Positions 36,190-48,313 of a stretch of DNA of 64,000 nt are shown here, one piece after another. The notes beneath the pieces were generated by a model, which saw only the letters and a list, made by a program, of their open reading frames with translations, made no database searches and had not been told where the DNA came from. Made by a program: the position numbers and the translations under genes. The DNA comes from Diabrotica undecimpunctata (Eukaryota; Arthropoda; Insecta; Coleoptera; Chrysomelidae), in the NCBI RefSeq assembly GCF_040954645.1, contig NC_092809.1:84356573-84420572 (forward strand). Direction: 5' to 3'. Position 1 is the first letter of the stretch, and each line of letters opens with the position of its first letter.

Positions 36190-37457
36190 AATAGGTTGGC
36201 ATAACTGCCAAGTTATTTATATTTTGAATACAGAACTTAAATTGTTTTTTTTACTTTATTGTGCAGAAAATTGCCTTTTTTTTTCAGTTGTGTTAATAAT
36301 AATATTGTTGTAGGTAATGCTGCATTGGAAAGTCTGGAGCTACCCGATTTAAAAAAAAAAATTTCTATGCAGTAAGCATTTTGACCAAAATTATCTAAAT
36401 GCAAACCAAAAAAATATAGTGAGGTAGAAGAGGAAGGTTTGTTAACGACACCACGCGTTTTTCATACGTTTTCGATAGCAAAACAACCATCCACGGTGCC
36501 AATAGTATTTCGCACTACATACATTGCTTATTTTAGTTCATGAAAACAATGTTACAATCAATTTTTATCACTAATTGTATCTCTATCACTTTGTAATTTA
36601 AAATTATTTCATTAATAAACAGCTCATTCATTTAAACTTCTCATTCATGTAAACAGAAATACAAAACTGGTGTTTATATTATAAAATACATAAATAAATA
36701 AAATAAAGGATACTATTTATTAAAGTGTTGTTAATTATTATTCCTTTTATCCCAACACATAGATTAATTTGTCCCTAAATATGTGTTGCCTCTTGTTGTG
36801 GCATATCGATGTGTTTATTTGTTTCAAAACCATTATCAAAAAACCATACCCATAAATTTACTATATTTTCAAACGTCATTTTAAAGATTAAAAGATTGAA
36901 AATTTAATTTTCTCAAAACATACATAAAACCATTGTTTAAAAAGATTTTCTTTTTTAAACAATGATAAAACTTAAATCTTGACTAAAAAATAAACCTCCG
37001 CATGAGTGTTCTAAGACAATAGCAATCGAGTGTATTTCAATTAAATATTTAATCCTTTTCTAGCAAATCATATAACCAAAATAAATATCTGATAAACTAA
37101 TAAAAATTAAAAAAAAGTCAGCATTTACCTACTTTATTTAAATAGATTACTAACCGATTTAGATTTAGCAAATCTCAAAGTATAAAAACAATTTGAAATA
37201 TTCTCTCGAAATAGTCAAGTTATCTTTCAGTAGACGCATACAACGATAATAACAATAAGCATTTTATTAAAGTCTTATATTTTCTTCACAATCTGGCATC
37301 CGTGTACAGGTTTGCCTTAGTCATGAGACAGGTAAAAATATACTCGAATAGAATCCTGCCGAGAATTAAGTTTCTGTTAATAGTTTTTTAAATTTATGAC
37401 TAGAGGCCGCCATATGACGGCAGAGTAAAAGTCAAACGTTTGTTCCATAAGGATTGT
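36190..37457. other. Right-hand non-coding part of unit B
   Basis: Collinear with 20601-22004. It is about 130 bp shorter, mainly through a deletion around 36570-36640. The TIR-core palindrome is kept at 36931-36964. No coding content. Confidence 0.6.
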
Positions 37458-37481
37458 CTAACTAGTCCTATTTAAACAATG
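37458..37481 (-). repeat. Right terminal inverted repeat of the composite
   Basis: Exact inverse of 4609-4632. Followed at once by GTAGTAG (37482-37488), the target duplication. Confidence 0.88.
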
Positions 37482-37774
37482 GTAGTAGTAAGAACAAGAA
37501 GCATGGATATATAGGCTTAAGTTAGGTTAGTTGAGTAGTATGTATGTTATAGGTAATAAAGCCTTAATATTAGTAGTAAAGTACGACTGTTTATTTTCCA
37601 AATCCACACCTTAACATTACCCTTTGTAAACAAGATAGCTTTAGATTTGCCCACATATATGTTCAAATTATGATTGTCCAGCCAGGCCTCAATATTGGCT
37701 AAATATTTGTTTATTTTTGATATCATATTTTTAACGTTTACTCCCTTGACTAGAATTACAAAATCGTCGTTTAC

Positions 37775-38295
37775 AAAAAATTAAAAAGTCATATATGAGG
37801 TTAGCTACATCATGTGGTACCTATATCCAAATGTATTAATGTAGAGTACAGTTTGTCAATATTAAAATTATCATAATTTACTATGGAATCACTAACAGGA
37901 GATTTTTACTGTTATCATGGCATGTGTTTGTCGTTTTAAAGACAAATTACAGGCTATGATTTTTTCTGACGGATATTCTCAAATTAAAGTTGATTGATTT
38001 CATGTAATCGAATGAACTATCTTACAAGTAAAGTCGTCCCAGGAACACAACTCAACAATATTGGCAATATCATTTTAAAGTCGTCTACTTTAAAATGTAT
38101 AATGTATGTCTGAATTGTCAATATAAATGAGTCAGATAAAATTAAATTATTAGAAGAATTTTTCACCAAGTAACAAAATTTGGTTAATTTACTAATGTTT
38201 GTATTTTGAAAACGATTTCCGAAGTGGAAATTGAAACGTCAATAAACGTAATTTAACCTTTAATTGTGGCTTACTCCCATTTAAATACTAATTAA
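37775..38295 (+). repeat. Penelope-type terminal segment inside the LINE relic, degenerate hammerhead
   Basis: It splits the RT of the minus-strand LINE. At 38205-38250 the plus strand reads TTTTGAAAACGATTTCCGAA then GTGGAAATTGAAACGTC: a stem II (GATTTCC...GGAAAT) followed by an intact GAAAC-GUC. The expected CUGAUGA box upstream is eroded to TTTTGAAAAC. The Penelope/hammerhead assignment rests on this arrangement and on my recognition of the flanking sequence; no protein domain is present. Confidence 0.45.
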
Positions 38296-40260
38296 TCTAA
38301 CATGCCACAAGAAAATAGTTTCAGAACAATATTAACATTATCATATGCTGAATGGATATCCACTATTGTACATTCATTATTAAATGATTTTTGGATTTCA
38401 GATGTCAAAAAGAATAGACATTTTAAACATCCTTTACTCCTTCTAAAGCCTAGCTGCAATGGTCTATGAATTTCCTTATTTTCTATAAGCTATTCTAACC
38501 TATTTTTGATCATTGATTCTAAAACTTTACCTGCACAAGAGGTGAGGGCAATAGGCCGATAGTTAGTTGTAGTGAGTTTATCTTTCATAGGTTTAGAATT
38601 GGAATTATTAATGACTGTTTCCATTCAATCGGGATGCTCTCTGTACTTAAGCATTTGTTAAAAATTTGTAACAATAGTAATGATCCTGAATGAGGTAGAT
38701 TTTTAATCATAGAGTATGAAATTGAGTCAAATCCCGTAGCAGATTCCTTTTTAGAATTGATTATGAATTTGTATTCATTAAAGGTAAAAGCGGAACTTGT
38801 ATTGCTAGTTTGTATACTTTGTTGATGTAAATGTATATTGGGGGGAGCCAAGGAATTCAGTATCTCTTGTGCCATATTAGGATCAGGAAGGGAGTTAATT
38901 GGGCTATTACCATATCCAGCTATTTTCCTAACTTTATCCCATATTCTCTTGATTGGCGAGTTTCTATTAAGGCCTTCTGCAAATTTCCTAAACTTATTCT
39001 TCCTTTTTTCTTCAGGGAATCTTCTAGGCATAGCACATTTGTTTTTTACTATTAAATAATTTTGTAAGTTGGGTGTTGATTGGAATTGCTTTGTTGTCTT
39101 AATTCTGTCTTTAATGACTCCAGCACAAGATTCGTCCCACCATGGGATATGATAATGTTTATTGACATTTGATTGGTACAATGGGATGATCAACTGTGCA
39201 GCTTCATTTAATAAATCTGCAAATGATCGGTAGTTCTCACCTGGAAATGATGTAAATAATGACTCTAATACTGAGGTATATTGGTCTCAATTAGCTTTTT
39301 TGAAGTTTCTGTTATTCCTTGGTGGCATGTGGATGGTAATGTTTTGGACAAAAATTTTGCACATTGTGGGTAGATGATCACTAAATCCTAAGTCAGGAAT
39401 TATTTGCCATGATGATCTGGTAGCAATATCCTTAGATGATATTATTAGATCCACCGCTGATGATCTTTTTGGTTGTGGTGCTATTCTGGTATATGACCCA
39501 TAATTTAAAAAAACTAGTTTAAGCTCATCTAATGTTTGGAAGATGTTTCTCCCATTGAAATTATTACAGGGGCTACCCCAAGCCTCATGATTGGCGTTCA
39601 GGTCTCCCATTTTTATTAATGGTTTGTTGATCTCCTGGATCAGTTTTATCCATTTTTGTATGGTATTTGCATTAGGGACATAGGCATTAAGTAGATTCAT
39701 TTGGAATTTAGGTAGAAAGCTTGCTTGGAGTTAAGAGTTGTTATTAAATTTATAACATACAGATATTTCATAAAATTCTACTTCATTCCTAATAATTATA
39801 GCTATACCACCATACGAATCATCTCTAATATTTCTATTTATTATTTCTGATTATTTGGTTATTATTTAACAATGTTTCATTTAGCAATAATATGTCAGGA
39901 TTGTATTCTTTGATATTTATTTTTAAGCTATCCACATTAGCATTATATGATCTCATATTCCATTGTATTATAGTCAAAGGAGTGAAAGCTTTATTTTTTA
40001 GGTTGGGCTTAGTATTCTGAAGCATCAGATACTGTCCCATCTTCCATTAAATCATAGGTTATGTTATTTGTTGAGCTGCTTTTACTTGTTTTATATTGTA
40101 ATACATTAGATGAGTTAGGGTATAAGTTCCTTAGCAAGTTGTTTACAACAGATAGTACCACCTCTTTATGTTGTGGTAGTAGTAATAAAGTTTGTTCAGT
40201 TTCCTTATTTGTACTGTAACCTTTTAATGTTGATGGCATTGATTAAGAGTTTGTTGTTGT

Positions 40261-40735
40261 TGTTTGTTGAAATTGCCAGGGCCACTTTCATAAAGATGAG
40301 GAAATTCTTTTGCAACAGAGATATAAGCATCCCTCTCCGATTAAGAATGCTAAGGGGCTACGTATTTAACACGCTATTATACGGTGTAGCGGCCTGGACT
40401 CTCAAGCAGAACAATATAAAAAATATTGAAAGTTTCGAGAAGTTGGGTTGAAAGTTGGAAAAAAGAGCCAGAAATTTTGTCAACGATCAAACGAAGAAAA
40501 CTCGAATATTTAGGTCACGTGATGAGAGGACATAAATACGCATTACTTCAAAATATAATGCAAGGAAAAATAGAAGGAAAACGGAATTCAGGCCGTAGAA
40601 GAATGTCATGGCTGCGTAATTTGAGAGAGTGGTTTGGCTGTATCACTAATGAACTCTTTAGGTCAGCTGTAAACAAGGTCAGGATAGCCTTGATGATTTC
40701 CAATCTCCAATAGGAGTGGCACAAGAAGAAGAAGA
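40261..40735 (+). mobile_element. 5'-truncated RTE-type LINE fragment with (GAA)n tail
   Basis: About 475 bp inserted in ORF1 of the minus-strand LINE relic. Flanks AAGAGTTTGTTG (left) and AAGAGTTGGTTG (right) are a likely 12-bp target duplication with one mismatch. Coding scraps in two frames: ARATFIKMRKFF, LLYGVAAWTLKQ, then RKLEYLGHVMRG, GRRRMSWLRNLREWF and the stop at 40711. This is the C-terminal end of an RT polyprotein. It ends in GAAGAAGAAGA repeats, the same tail as the fragment at 44122. Confidence 0.75.
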
Positions 40736-41650
40736 AGAGTTGGTTGCTCAGTTCAATTTTCCCTCCAGATTAATTAGTTGAGCACTGTGTTGTTTTTTGT
40801 CACATCCTGTCATGTTTGGTTTCCTTTTTTTTTTGGTGGGTTGAGATTTGATGATTTGGTTATATTTTGGTATACATACTTATTTGTGTCATTCTTTATG
40901 GCTTCTATTCTTCTTTCTGTGATATTTATTATATTGTTAGGCTTGGATTCTTTATGCAAGACAGGAAAATTCTCTAAGTTCAAAGAGAATGAGAACCCTG
41001 TTTTCATTTTTTGGTATTTGCATGTTTGCTTCCTAAAATGAAATTTTAGAGAAAGACATTAGGGCTTTTATTTCTTTTTGTCGTTGAAATTCTTTACATT
41101 TTTTATCTTTAGAGATATGATCATGATTTTTGCAATGTAGGCAGAACGTTTCACAATTCGAGGCCTCTCGCTCCGTGTTGGTTTTTCCCACAGTTCTGGC
41201 ACTTTGGGTTTCCTCTGCATTGATTATTGCTGTGACCTTATAACAAGTGGTTTCCATACATTAGGACTGGGCTGACATATGGAATAACCCTCATGGGCAA
41301 TCCATACAGTAGCACCTCCCCAGGCAGTGCTTTTCCTCTACATGTCACTTATATGGTGGTTGTTGGTACATAGTTTTGTTTTTTCCCTCTTCAAGAATTC
41401 TCCTATTTAGTCTTTTTATGTCATTTACTTTACAGGACACCAATTTTGTTTCAATTGCATTTTTAATTTCTACTTCAGATATTTCTTTACATATGTTTCT
41501 TATTATACCCTTACAGATGACATTGTGATTTGGGATAAGACTTCATATTGTAAACTTTCTCATCTCTTTTCATTCACAAATAGATTTGCTGATTTAAAAC
41601 ATTGAAAAACAACACCTAACCGGTTTTTCCCTTACGGTTAAATTTAATAA

Positions 41651-42280
41651 TTTGCTGTAGGTTTAAATTAAATATTGTTTTAGCAATGCTTAAGACGTGA
41701 AAATTTCCTATATTTTTGTCTTTTCCCTGTACATATACTTCGAATGGACCGGAATCATATATATTATATTGGTTATTAATTTTTTTTCCCACTTAAATCT
41801 GGGGGGGGGGTCAGGAGGTTTATCAGAAACGAGGGTAATGGTCTCCATTTTCGGCTGGAGGAACCGTTTGGTGTACTTTATTATTTGTTACTAATTATTG
41901 TTATTAGGTATGTATGCGATAGGATCGGGTTACAAACAAAGGATTATTAGTAATAGCCTTATGATCTATAAATACCTTGATTTTTTCTGCAATAGATGTT
42001 ATCACAATAACGTTTAAGCACAGAATCCACCCAACTAAATTTGGTTTCTTAAACAAGGAAAGAGACTCTCTTTCCTTGTTTAATGTGGCGTCTTAAAATG
42101 ACATTTCCCGTCTAACAATATTTTTGCTCCCATTACCTTTACATTCCCTCTACTACCTTTTTGCTCGATGACCTTATCCCATACCCAACCTTAGATAAAA
42201 ATTCACCTTCAGGTTTAATTATTGAACCATCATAATATTTTAACCTAATTTGTGATGGATATTGTGTTAGCATCATATTT
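41651..42280. other. AT-rich DNA, nothing recognised
   Basis: Contains a run of ten G (about 41802-41811) and a short inverted repeat of CTTTCCTTGTTTAA (about 42048-42084). No coding content. Confidence 0.5.
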
Positions 42281-42284
42281 ATCT

Positions 42285-42990
42285 ATAAAAAAATTAGTAG
42301 AAAGAAATCCGAACATTTCTTACTTGTCAAAACTAAATTCAAATATTTGTCTACTGCGATTTTTACAATATATAAAGTAGACAGATTGATGAATTCATTG
42401 ATAAGGAGAATTTATAATTTCGACCTATGCAGAAGCTCTGGATTGAAAGCAAATATCTCCCGCCATAAAAGCATATAAAAATATCTATATAGGACGTTGC
42501 AAAGACATCTAATAACAAAATTAGTAGAAAGAAATCCAAAGATCTCTTACTTCTTTGAGGATGGCAGAGGTCCCATAATGAAATCAAATCTCAAAAGACT
42601 TTCTGCTTTGTTCATTTACTCATGTAAGGAGTATTAGAAACTAATTCACGAAGAATATTTGCCGTTGAGGAGGACAGGTCGTGGAATTTAAATTATAGAT
42701 TCCCCCTTGTCGATGAATTCATCAATCTGTCTGCTTTATATATTGTAAAAAGTGCAGTAGACAAATATTTGAATTTAGTTTTACAAAGTACGAAATATTC
42801 GGATTTCTTTCTACTAATTTTGTTTTTAGATGGCATTGTAACGTCCTATATAATTATTTTTTAATTATACTTTTATGACGAGAGAGATTTGTTCCAGAGC
42901 TTCTGCATATATGTCGCTCTGATGAGATCTAAGGAGGTCTAAATACGTATAAGCGGATGGCATTAAAATCAAATTTCAAGTCTTTCTGCT
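42285..42990. repeat. Inverted-repeat cluster (~120 bp arms) with an extra partial copy
   Basis: 42289-42408 and 42697-42823 are inverted copies, sharing AGTAGAAAGAAATCCGAA and GACAGATTGATGAATTCAT in opposite orientation. A third partial copy of the outer part (AAAATTAGTAGAAAGAAATC) lies at 42518-42540 with the flank AGGACGTTGCAA, matched in reverse around 42840. No protein. Probably a foldback-type or rearranged unknown repeat. Confidence 0.65.
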
Positions 42991-43059
42991 TTATCCATAA
43001 AAATTTGTTTTGGTATTACCTACATACCTGTCCCAGCGTCCAACTACATTAAAAAAGAT

Positions 43060-43275
43060 TGATGATTTATAACTAATTCTACTTTAGATGGCTTAACATA
43101 TTCATTATACACATAATACATTTGAATATAATCTAATGTTTCTGACCCTGTTGCCTCCGTTCCTCCTTTCAGATACTCATCTTGACCATGTAACTCTACC
43201 GATACAAAATTATTTGCCTTTTGGGAACAAACTTGAGCTACATAATAATATGCTACAGCAATATTAAACTTAAGC
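43060..43275 (-). other. Unidentified open fragment (~70 codons)
   Basis: Stop-free minus-strand stretch without a Met start. It encodes a balanced sequence with AVAYYYVAQVCSQKANNF, VELHGQDEYLKGG and ETLDYIQMYYVY. Codon content and lack of low complexity look protein-like for such AT-rich DNA, but I do not recognise the family and see no splice sites. It may be a TE remnant or an exon fragment, and may be chance. Confidence 0.25.
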
Positions 43276-43439
43276 TAGATATTATTATATACGCTACAGC
43301 GAAAATATCTAGGCAGATGTTCCAGGAGATGAGTATGCGCATATTATGAGTTTAAGAGGTCAAGTCTACGTTACCCCAGCGACTGAAAATTCTAGCTTCA
43401 AGCGTCACCTTTAATAGAGCATGAGAATAACCCATATAG

Positions 43440-43905
43440 AATATTCTTGTCCATGAATTGTATGGAGTATTTCCTCTGTAAAAAACCTATACATAAAACA
43501 AACAAATGTCCTAACAAAAACACACCAGCAACCTCATTGTCACAATCAAATAATTTATCGTCAACATTGCCAACAACTTCAACAGTTGATACAAGTTTTA
43601 AACAGTTTTAAACATCTACATTATTACCAGCTTCAGGTTACAAAAGAATACAGTCATCAACTATTAGTCATCAGATGTTGATGTAATACACCCTCCAGAG
43701 TACTCCACCAACACAAGTAAACCAAAATAAGCTAAGAAGAAACCTATGATGCAGTCAACAAACAAAGCTATTCTTATAGACAACACAAAAACAATCTCTT
43801 TACTAGGTACAAATTAGAATGTCTATACGTTATCACCTGATCAGATTATGTCAGTACTTGGGAATTTATTTGGCAATAGCAGCCCAATAAAGAAAGCTCT
43901 GCAGA
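43440..43905 (+). pseudogene. LINE ORF1 scrap (zinc knuckle and linker)
   Basis: Plus strand: a knuckle-like CMEYFLCKKPIHKTNKC followed by CPNKNTPATS and a Ser/Thr/Gln-rich linker (43590-43760), ending in TLSPDQIMSVLGNLFG just before an (AT)n tract. Two stops in the frame. Probably the same dead LINE as the poly(A)-ended sequence at 44495-45015, now split by microsatellites. Confidence 0.4.
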
Positions 43906-43907
43906 TT

Positions 43908-43910
<3 letters not shown>

Positions 43911-43963
<53 letters not shown>

Positions 43964-44062
43964 TTCTGCTGGACGATATGTACACGACATATCCTTCTTT
44001 AACAGAAATGATCTGCTAACTATTAATATTATTTTTATTGTTATGATTATTACTGGATATTG

Positions 44063-44121
<59 letters not shown>
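43911..44121. repeat. (AT)n tracts flanking LINE scraps
   Basis: Nearly pure AT at 43911-43961 and 44063-44121, with ~100 bp of unique sequence between (AGGTTCTGCTGGACG ...). Tyr-Ile frames here are artefacts. Confidence 0.95.
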
Positions 44122-44409
44122 GAAAAAATGAAGAAGGAACCAGAGATTGTGTTTACGATCAAACGCATAAAATTGCAATATCTGGGACACGTTATGAGAA
44201 ATCAGCACCGTTACTCCCTGCTGCAGTCTATATTGCAAGGTAAAGTCAAAGGTAAGCGAGGACCCGGTAGAAGGAGAATATCATGGCTGCGGAATTTAAG
44301 AACATGGTTTAAGAAAACCTCAACGGAGCTGTTTCGAGCCGCAGCGAGCAAGGTCATGATTGCCAATATGATTTCCAACATCCGAAACGGATAGGAACCA
44401 GAAGAAGAA

Positions 44410-44410
<1 letters not shown>
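44122..44410 (+). mobile_element. 5'-truncated RTE-type LINE fragment within (AT)n
   Basis: ~290 bp coding the C-terminal ~89 residues of an RTE-type polyprotein: KKEPEIVFTIKRIK, LQYLGHVMRN, GKRGPGRRRISWLRNL, SNIRNG and stop at 44392-44394, then AGAAGAAGAAGAA. It has AT repeats on both sides, so the target was probably a microsatellite. Open throughout and thus fairly young. Confidence 0.8.

Positions 44411-44494
<84 letters not shown>
44411..44494. repeat. (AT)n microsatellite
   Basis: About 84 bp of AT repeats following the (GAA)n tail of the RTE fragment. Confidence 0.97.
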
Positions 44495-44498
<4 letters not shown>

Positions 44499-45015
44499 TA
44501 GCGGGTAATGTAAGCTCCGTTCTAAAACCTTCTAGGATTAAGTGGACTCCACAAAAGGATAAACCATTTTTGGGATCCGTATTTACGCTTTTGCATATAC
44601 TTCTAAACTCCTGCGATGTTGCCAATAATTGTATTAGTAGTAGATTTTCAAATTTTACAGCAGGTACATTCTTGAACTTGAAATTTATTTAAATATCCAT
44701 CAATTTAATCATGGAGGAATTTGAGGACTATTTGGCTAATTTACGTAGTTAAATATAAATTGTGAAGTACGAGATATCCTAAACAACCCTGACCAAATAA
44801 AAGCTGTGCTACAATTCCTTAGAGATGAACACTTATATCAAAAAATATAATTAGATTTTAATTTAGACATTGTATAACATATTATTATCATTCCGTATTA
44901 TTGTACCATATTCTTAATGTAACACTTAATGTTTGTGTAATGAAAATTCATGTTATAGTACCTGTGTAAGTGGCCATAGTAGCCGAGCACGTTAAAGTTG
45001 AAATAAAAAAAAAAA
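44495..45015 (+). pseudogene. Poly(A)-ended retroelement 3' remnant
   Basis: AT-rich with short coding scraps (LIMEEFEDYLANLR). It ends GTGGCCATAGTAGCCGAGCA ... GTTGAAATAAAAAAAAAA, a LINE-like 3' terminus with poly(A), then a short (AT)n. Probably the 3' end of the element whose ORF1 scrap is at 43440. Confidence 0.4.
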
Positions 45016-47340
45016 TATATATATATAAATTGTTAACCGACATATACCTTTATTTTACTTTTTAGTTTTAATAAGCAAGGCGGTAATTTATATTACTTGC
45101 TTTATATATTTTCAAACATAAGAAAGTGTGTATTATAAACTTGGAAAAGGGGAAATTTCCGTTTTTATTAATTAGTATTTTTTATTAAAATGCATTGGCA
45201 GTAAAACATTTAGTACATAAATGTACGTATATCGAATAGAGTAATCGTGTAACAGTTTTTGAAATTAGAAGCCTCTTCGGTAAGATTATAAAGTTTGTTA
45301 CCACAAAAAATTACAGAAAACTCTGTGCAACAGGGAGATCTTTGTAATTTTTCGATTACCGTAGTTTATGACATACAATATTTGTTTCATAGAGTAGGTT
45401 GAATTTAAGCTAGAATAATTTATAAGTCAATCTTTAATAACATAATTTTTTACTGTCTAATTTCAATAGATATGTCAATTTATAATTAACAAAATATTTA
45501 ATGCATTAAAGTCGCGCAGAGAGTGTCACTAAATATTTAATTTTAACTAACATTTAAACTAACATTAAAAGAAGATTGAAAATCAAGTGGTAGATTAAGT
45601 AACGAAATATAAGTATCTGGGAAAAATTTCTCAAGCGATATTAATATTGAAAGAGACTTTAAAGAGCATCTGACAAAGCATGCTAAACCGTAAGTCGCCT
45701 AAACCACACAATATGGATATTTGAGAAAAATTACAGCTCGTTCCAGAAAGAATTGTAAATATAACATTAATCTAGATTAAGAAGAAACGCTGAAGAAAAA
45801 AAAAATAGCGGTTAGCCTAAATAAAGAAAGGCAAAAAGAAGTTATAATTTGATGTTTTGAGAAAATCTGATACGAAAACCGTATGAAAAACATTTATCGG
45901 AAACTTTTACTACCATTTGACTACAATACATACCCAATATAGTCTGCATTTGACTATTTGTGTACGATTTTGTGTAAGGTTAAGTGGAACACCATAAAAA
46001 GTGTTTTTTTCTTTTCTTTTGTTCAACAATTAAAATGTATTGCTATACTTTTAGATGTTCCAATACAACAAAGGATAATAAACATAAAGTACAGGGTACA
46101 AAATTTTATTATTTTCTATGAGCTAGTTATTATAGACCATGGTTAAAAGAAAAAGAATCAAATCGATCAATGCATTTAAAAAATATACGTAAGTATGAAT
46201 TTAAGTATTGAGAAATAAGTATTAATGTTATTTATATGAAACTGCTGTTTCATAGAAGGAATTATTTAAAACAACTAAATTTTTCTTGAATTTGTAAAAC
46301 TAACCGCAAACCATTTATTTTTTTAGGAGATGTCTGGATAAATCTGGCTCGATAAAATAAAAAATTATTGTACGTATTAGTGTAATAGAGTTACATATAT
46401 GATACTTTTAATGAGCTGTTATTTAAAGTAACTTTTACTAACTCTTATATTTTATTGCAAAATCTTCAGCTTCGTTCAGATGAGACAAGTTAATGTTTAT
46501 CACTTAGCCATAATGAATTATTGTTTAACCATAAGACGTTTCTACCAAACTGTGTTTTCAATAAGTTTTGTGGCATGTATATAATATTCACTATCAATCC
46601 CCAGTAGGCTGGTGAATTACTGCCTTATTTCACTTGGAGTACTGCAAGAACATAGGATGCATATATGGCAATTGTTTCTTCCATTTCACATGTACTATTA
46701 TATTTACTACACCTTACCTATTCATTTTAAATAGATGATACCTTTTGTTTATTTAATTTCATAAAGTTTTTCAAAAGTTTTTTTATTAACATTATTTTAA
46801 TTTTATGTCCTAATTTGCCCTAGAGTGGCTCTAAATATCTTTTTTAATTATTCCTTATTAGCCACTTCTGATTGCTTATATTTATAACCAGTGATTGCTA
46901 ATTATTTAATATGATACATTTCATTTTCATTTTCTACTTCACCTTTCAACTTTTCCACCAGCCTTTTCAATAAATTTAAAACTTATGTAAATAAAATTTA
47001 TTTATTTTAAATAAACTTTTATTTTATTAAACTAGGTAACATAAACACAAACAAAAAACATGTTTTTAAATTATTGTTGTCCTTTAATGTATTATAAAAG
47101 GCAAATTTTATAATTTTTATTATGTTACAAAATATTTTCTTCCGATAACCAATTCACAAACACCTCTCGACAGAACGAGTAGGACTGAAAGTTTCGTTTT
47201 TTACTCGCGCTATTGTTGTCACCTATTTTGCTGCTATCTATTATATAAAGTATACTGCACGTTGCCTATACAATATTTTATTATTTTTCTTGTTTATATT
47301 TATTGTACACGTATGCTTTAATCTGTGCCCATGTTTTATT
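45016..47340. other. AT-rich DNA, nothing recognised
   Basis: No TE motif, no long frame (longest chance frame 62 codons at 45958), no convincing RNA gene. Confidence 0.5.
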
Positions 47341-47362
47341 CTTAAATAAGGTTAAATTTTTA

Positions 47363-48313
47363 TTAACTAAACACTCCACTTCGTGTTTTTTTGGAGGAAC
47401 TTTTTTTTTGATGTTTTTTAAAAAAAAATTCCACTGTTTCTTTTTGCTGCTGTGTCCAAGGCACTAATGTTCTCTGTTTGGATTTCTTTGGCTCGGGGGT
47501 CATTGTGGATGATTGTGGTATTTCACTTTCATTGAGAGTATTTTCAATATAAATACCATTTTTTTCAAAATCATCATTTTCAATATCTTCTACGATTTCA
47601 TCATCTAAGTCAATTTCACTTAAACTTTTGCCTTTATATTTTTCCATACCATAACTTTGGGATAAAAGAAGTAGTTTGCTAATTTTAGCTGTTTGGTATA
47701 TATCGTTTGGAAGCCGATAAAACTCGGCGTGTGTTTTTTCCGTATGACCCATAAATGATGCCAACTGTTCCAGCTCAATCTTTTCCAAATTGAAAATTTG
47801 AGTAATAGTTGCCAAGTGTTTTCTTAGTTTTGTGGATGTTAATAGTAACGATTTTTTTGCATCTCCTAATGCCTTTGTTACATGCTTCTTTACCACTTGG
47901 TAACCATTTACGGAAGTTTCTGACTTAGAAGTTGCAAACAAAAAAGCATTATTTTTTATATGATTACTTCTTACAGATATTAGAATTTGTATGGCATTTA
48001 AATGTCTTTTATGAAATAAAATTGGAACACCCCGTCCTCGTTTTCCTCTTACAACAATTCTTTTTAAGCCGCTTAACAAAATTTTCTCCGTATCTGTTAT
48101 GAACTTTTGAAATTCCGAAGAGGAAGTATTGTCATAATTTTTTTCGAAATCTTCAACAGTAACCCTCTGTAGTTCTCCAACTCTTCTTCTGTTAAATAGA
48201 AGCACACTACAAAGTTCCTTCACTTAGATGTTGAAACGCACATTTGTTCATCACATCAGAATGTAACAGCTCAATGGACTCGTCTATTAATTTTTTTAAA
48301 TAGTTCTCGAAGT
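47363..48313 (-). pseudogene. Tyrosine-recombinase-like (Crypton-type) protein, last exon, frameshifted
   Basis: A TTTTTTTTTTCAG acceptor ends at 48314. The exon then reads NYLKKLIDESIELLHSD, then CAFQHLS, and shifts frame near 48225 into a 286-codon frame ending at 47363. This carries the tyrosine-recombinase core: Arg I in LLFNRRRVGELQR, a Lys-rich turn (KRGRGVPILFHKRH), box II STKLRKHLAT, the FMGHTEKTH His motif and the Tyr in EFYRLP. The His of the classic HxxR is Thr here. That matches my memory of a eukaryotic Crypton-like family with STKLRKH at this place, but it may mean loss of recombination. The tail (VPWTQQQKETVEFFF) resembles that family's C-terminal DNA-binding segment. N-terminal exons were not found. 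It may be a Crypton relic or a domesticated host gene with a sequence error. Confidence 0.65.

Larger units (their letters stand above)
22029..37481 (+). mobile_element. Unit B of the composite
   Basis: Collinear copy of unit A from 11252 onward: THAP exon, intron-like DNA, LINE relic, Penelope relic and right terminus. It differs by the I-group LINE insertion (26231-31991), absence of the RTE insertion and of the (AT)n expansion, and retention of ~0.8 kb of RT sequence lost in A. It lacks the left terminal repeat, so it could not move alone with standard two-ended transposition. Confidence 0.8.
37600..41650 (-). pseudogene. I-group LINE relic, minus strand, interrupted twice
   Basis: From right to left: ORF1 N-terminal block (~41560-41290, with KNAIETKLVSCKVNDIKRLN). 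Then a knuckle CLHCKNHDHISKDKKC and its EFQRQKEIKALM helix (41160-41050). Then the ORF1 linker (41000-40740) and ORF1 end (40239-40009). ORF2 endonuclease: IIQWNMRSYNANVDSL (~39980), LIKMGDLNANHEAWGS and LGFSDHLPTMCK (39700-39290). The pre-RT region with WWDESC and RT start KKESATGFDSISYSM (39193-38585). NYRPIALTSCAGKVLESM and LGFRRSKG (38560-38400). Last, a palm-to-thumb scrap with DDFVILVKG (37760-37610). Multiple frame changes and stops. It is interrupted by a Penelope-like segment and an RTE fragment, and its 3' end is missing. Confidence 0.8.
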
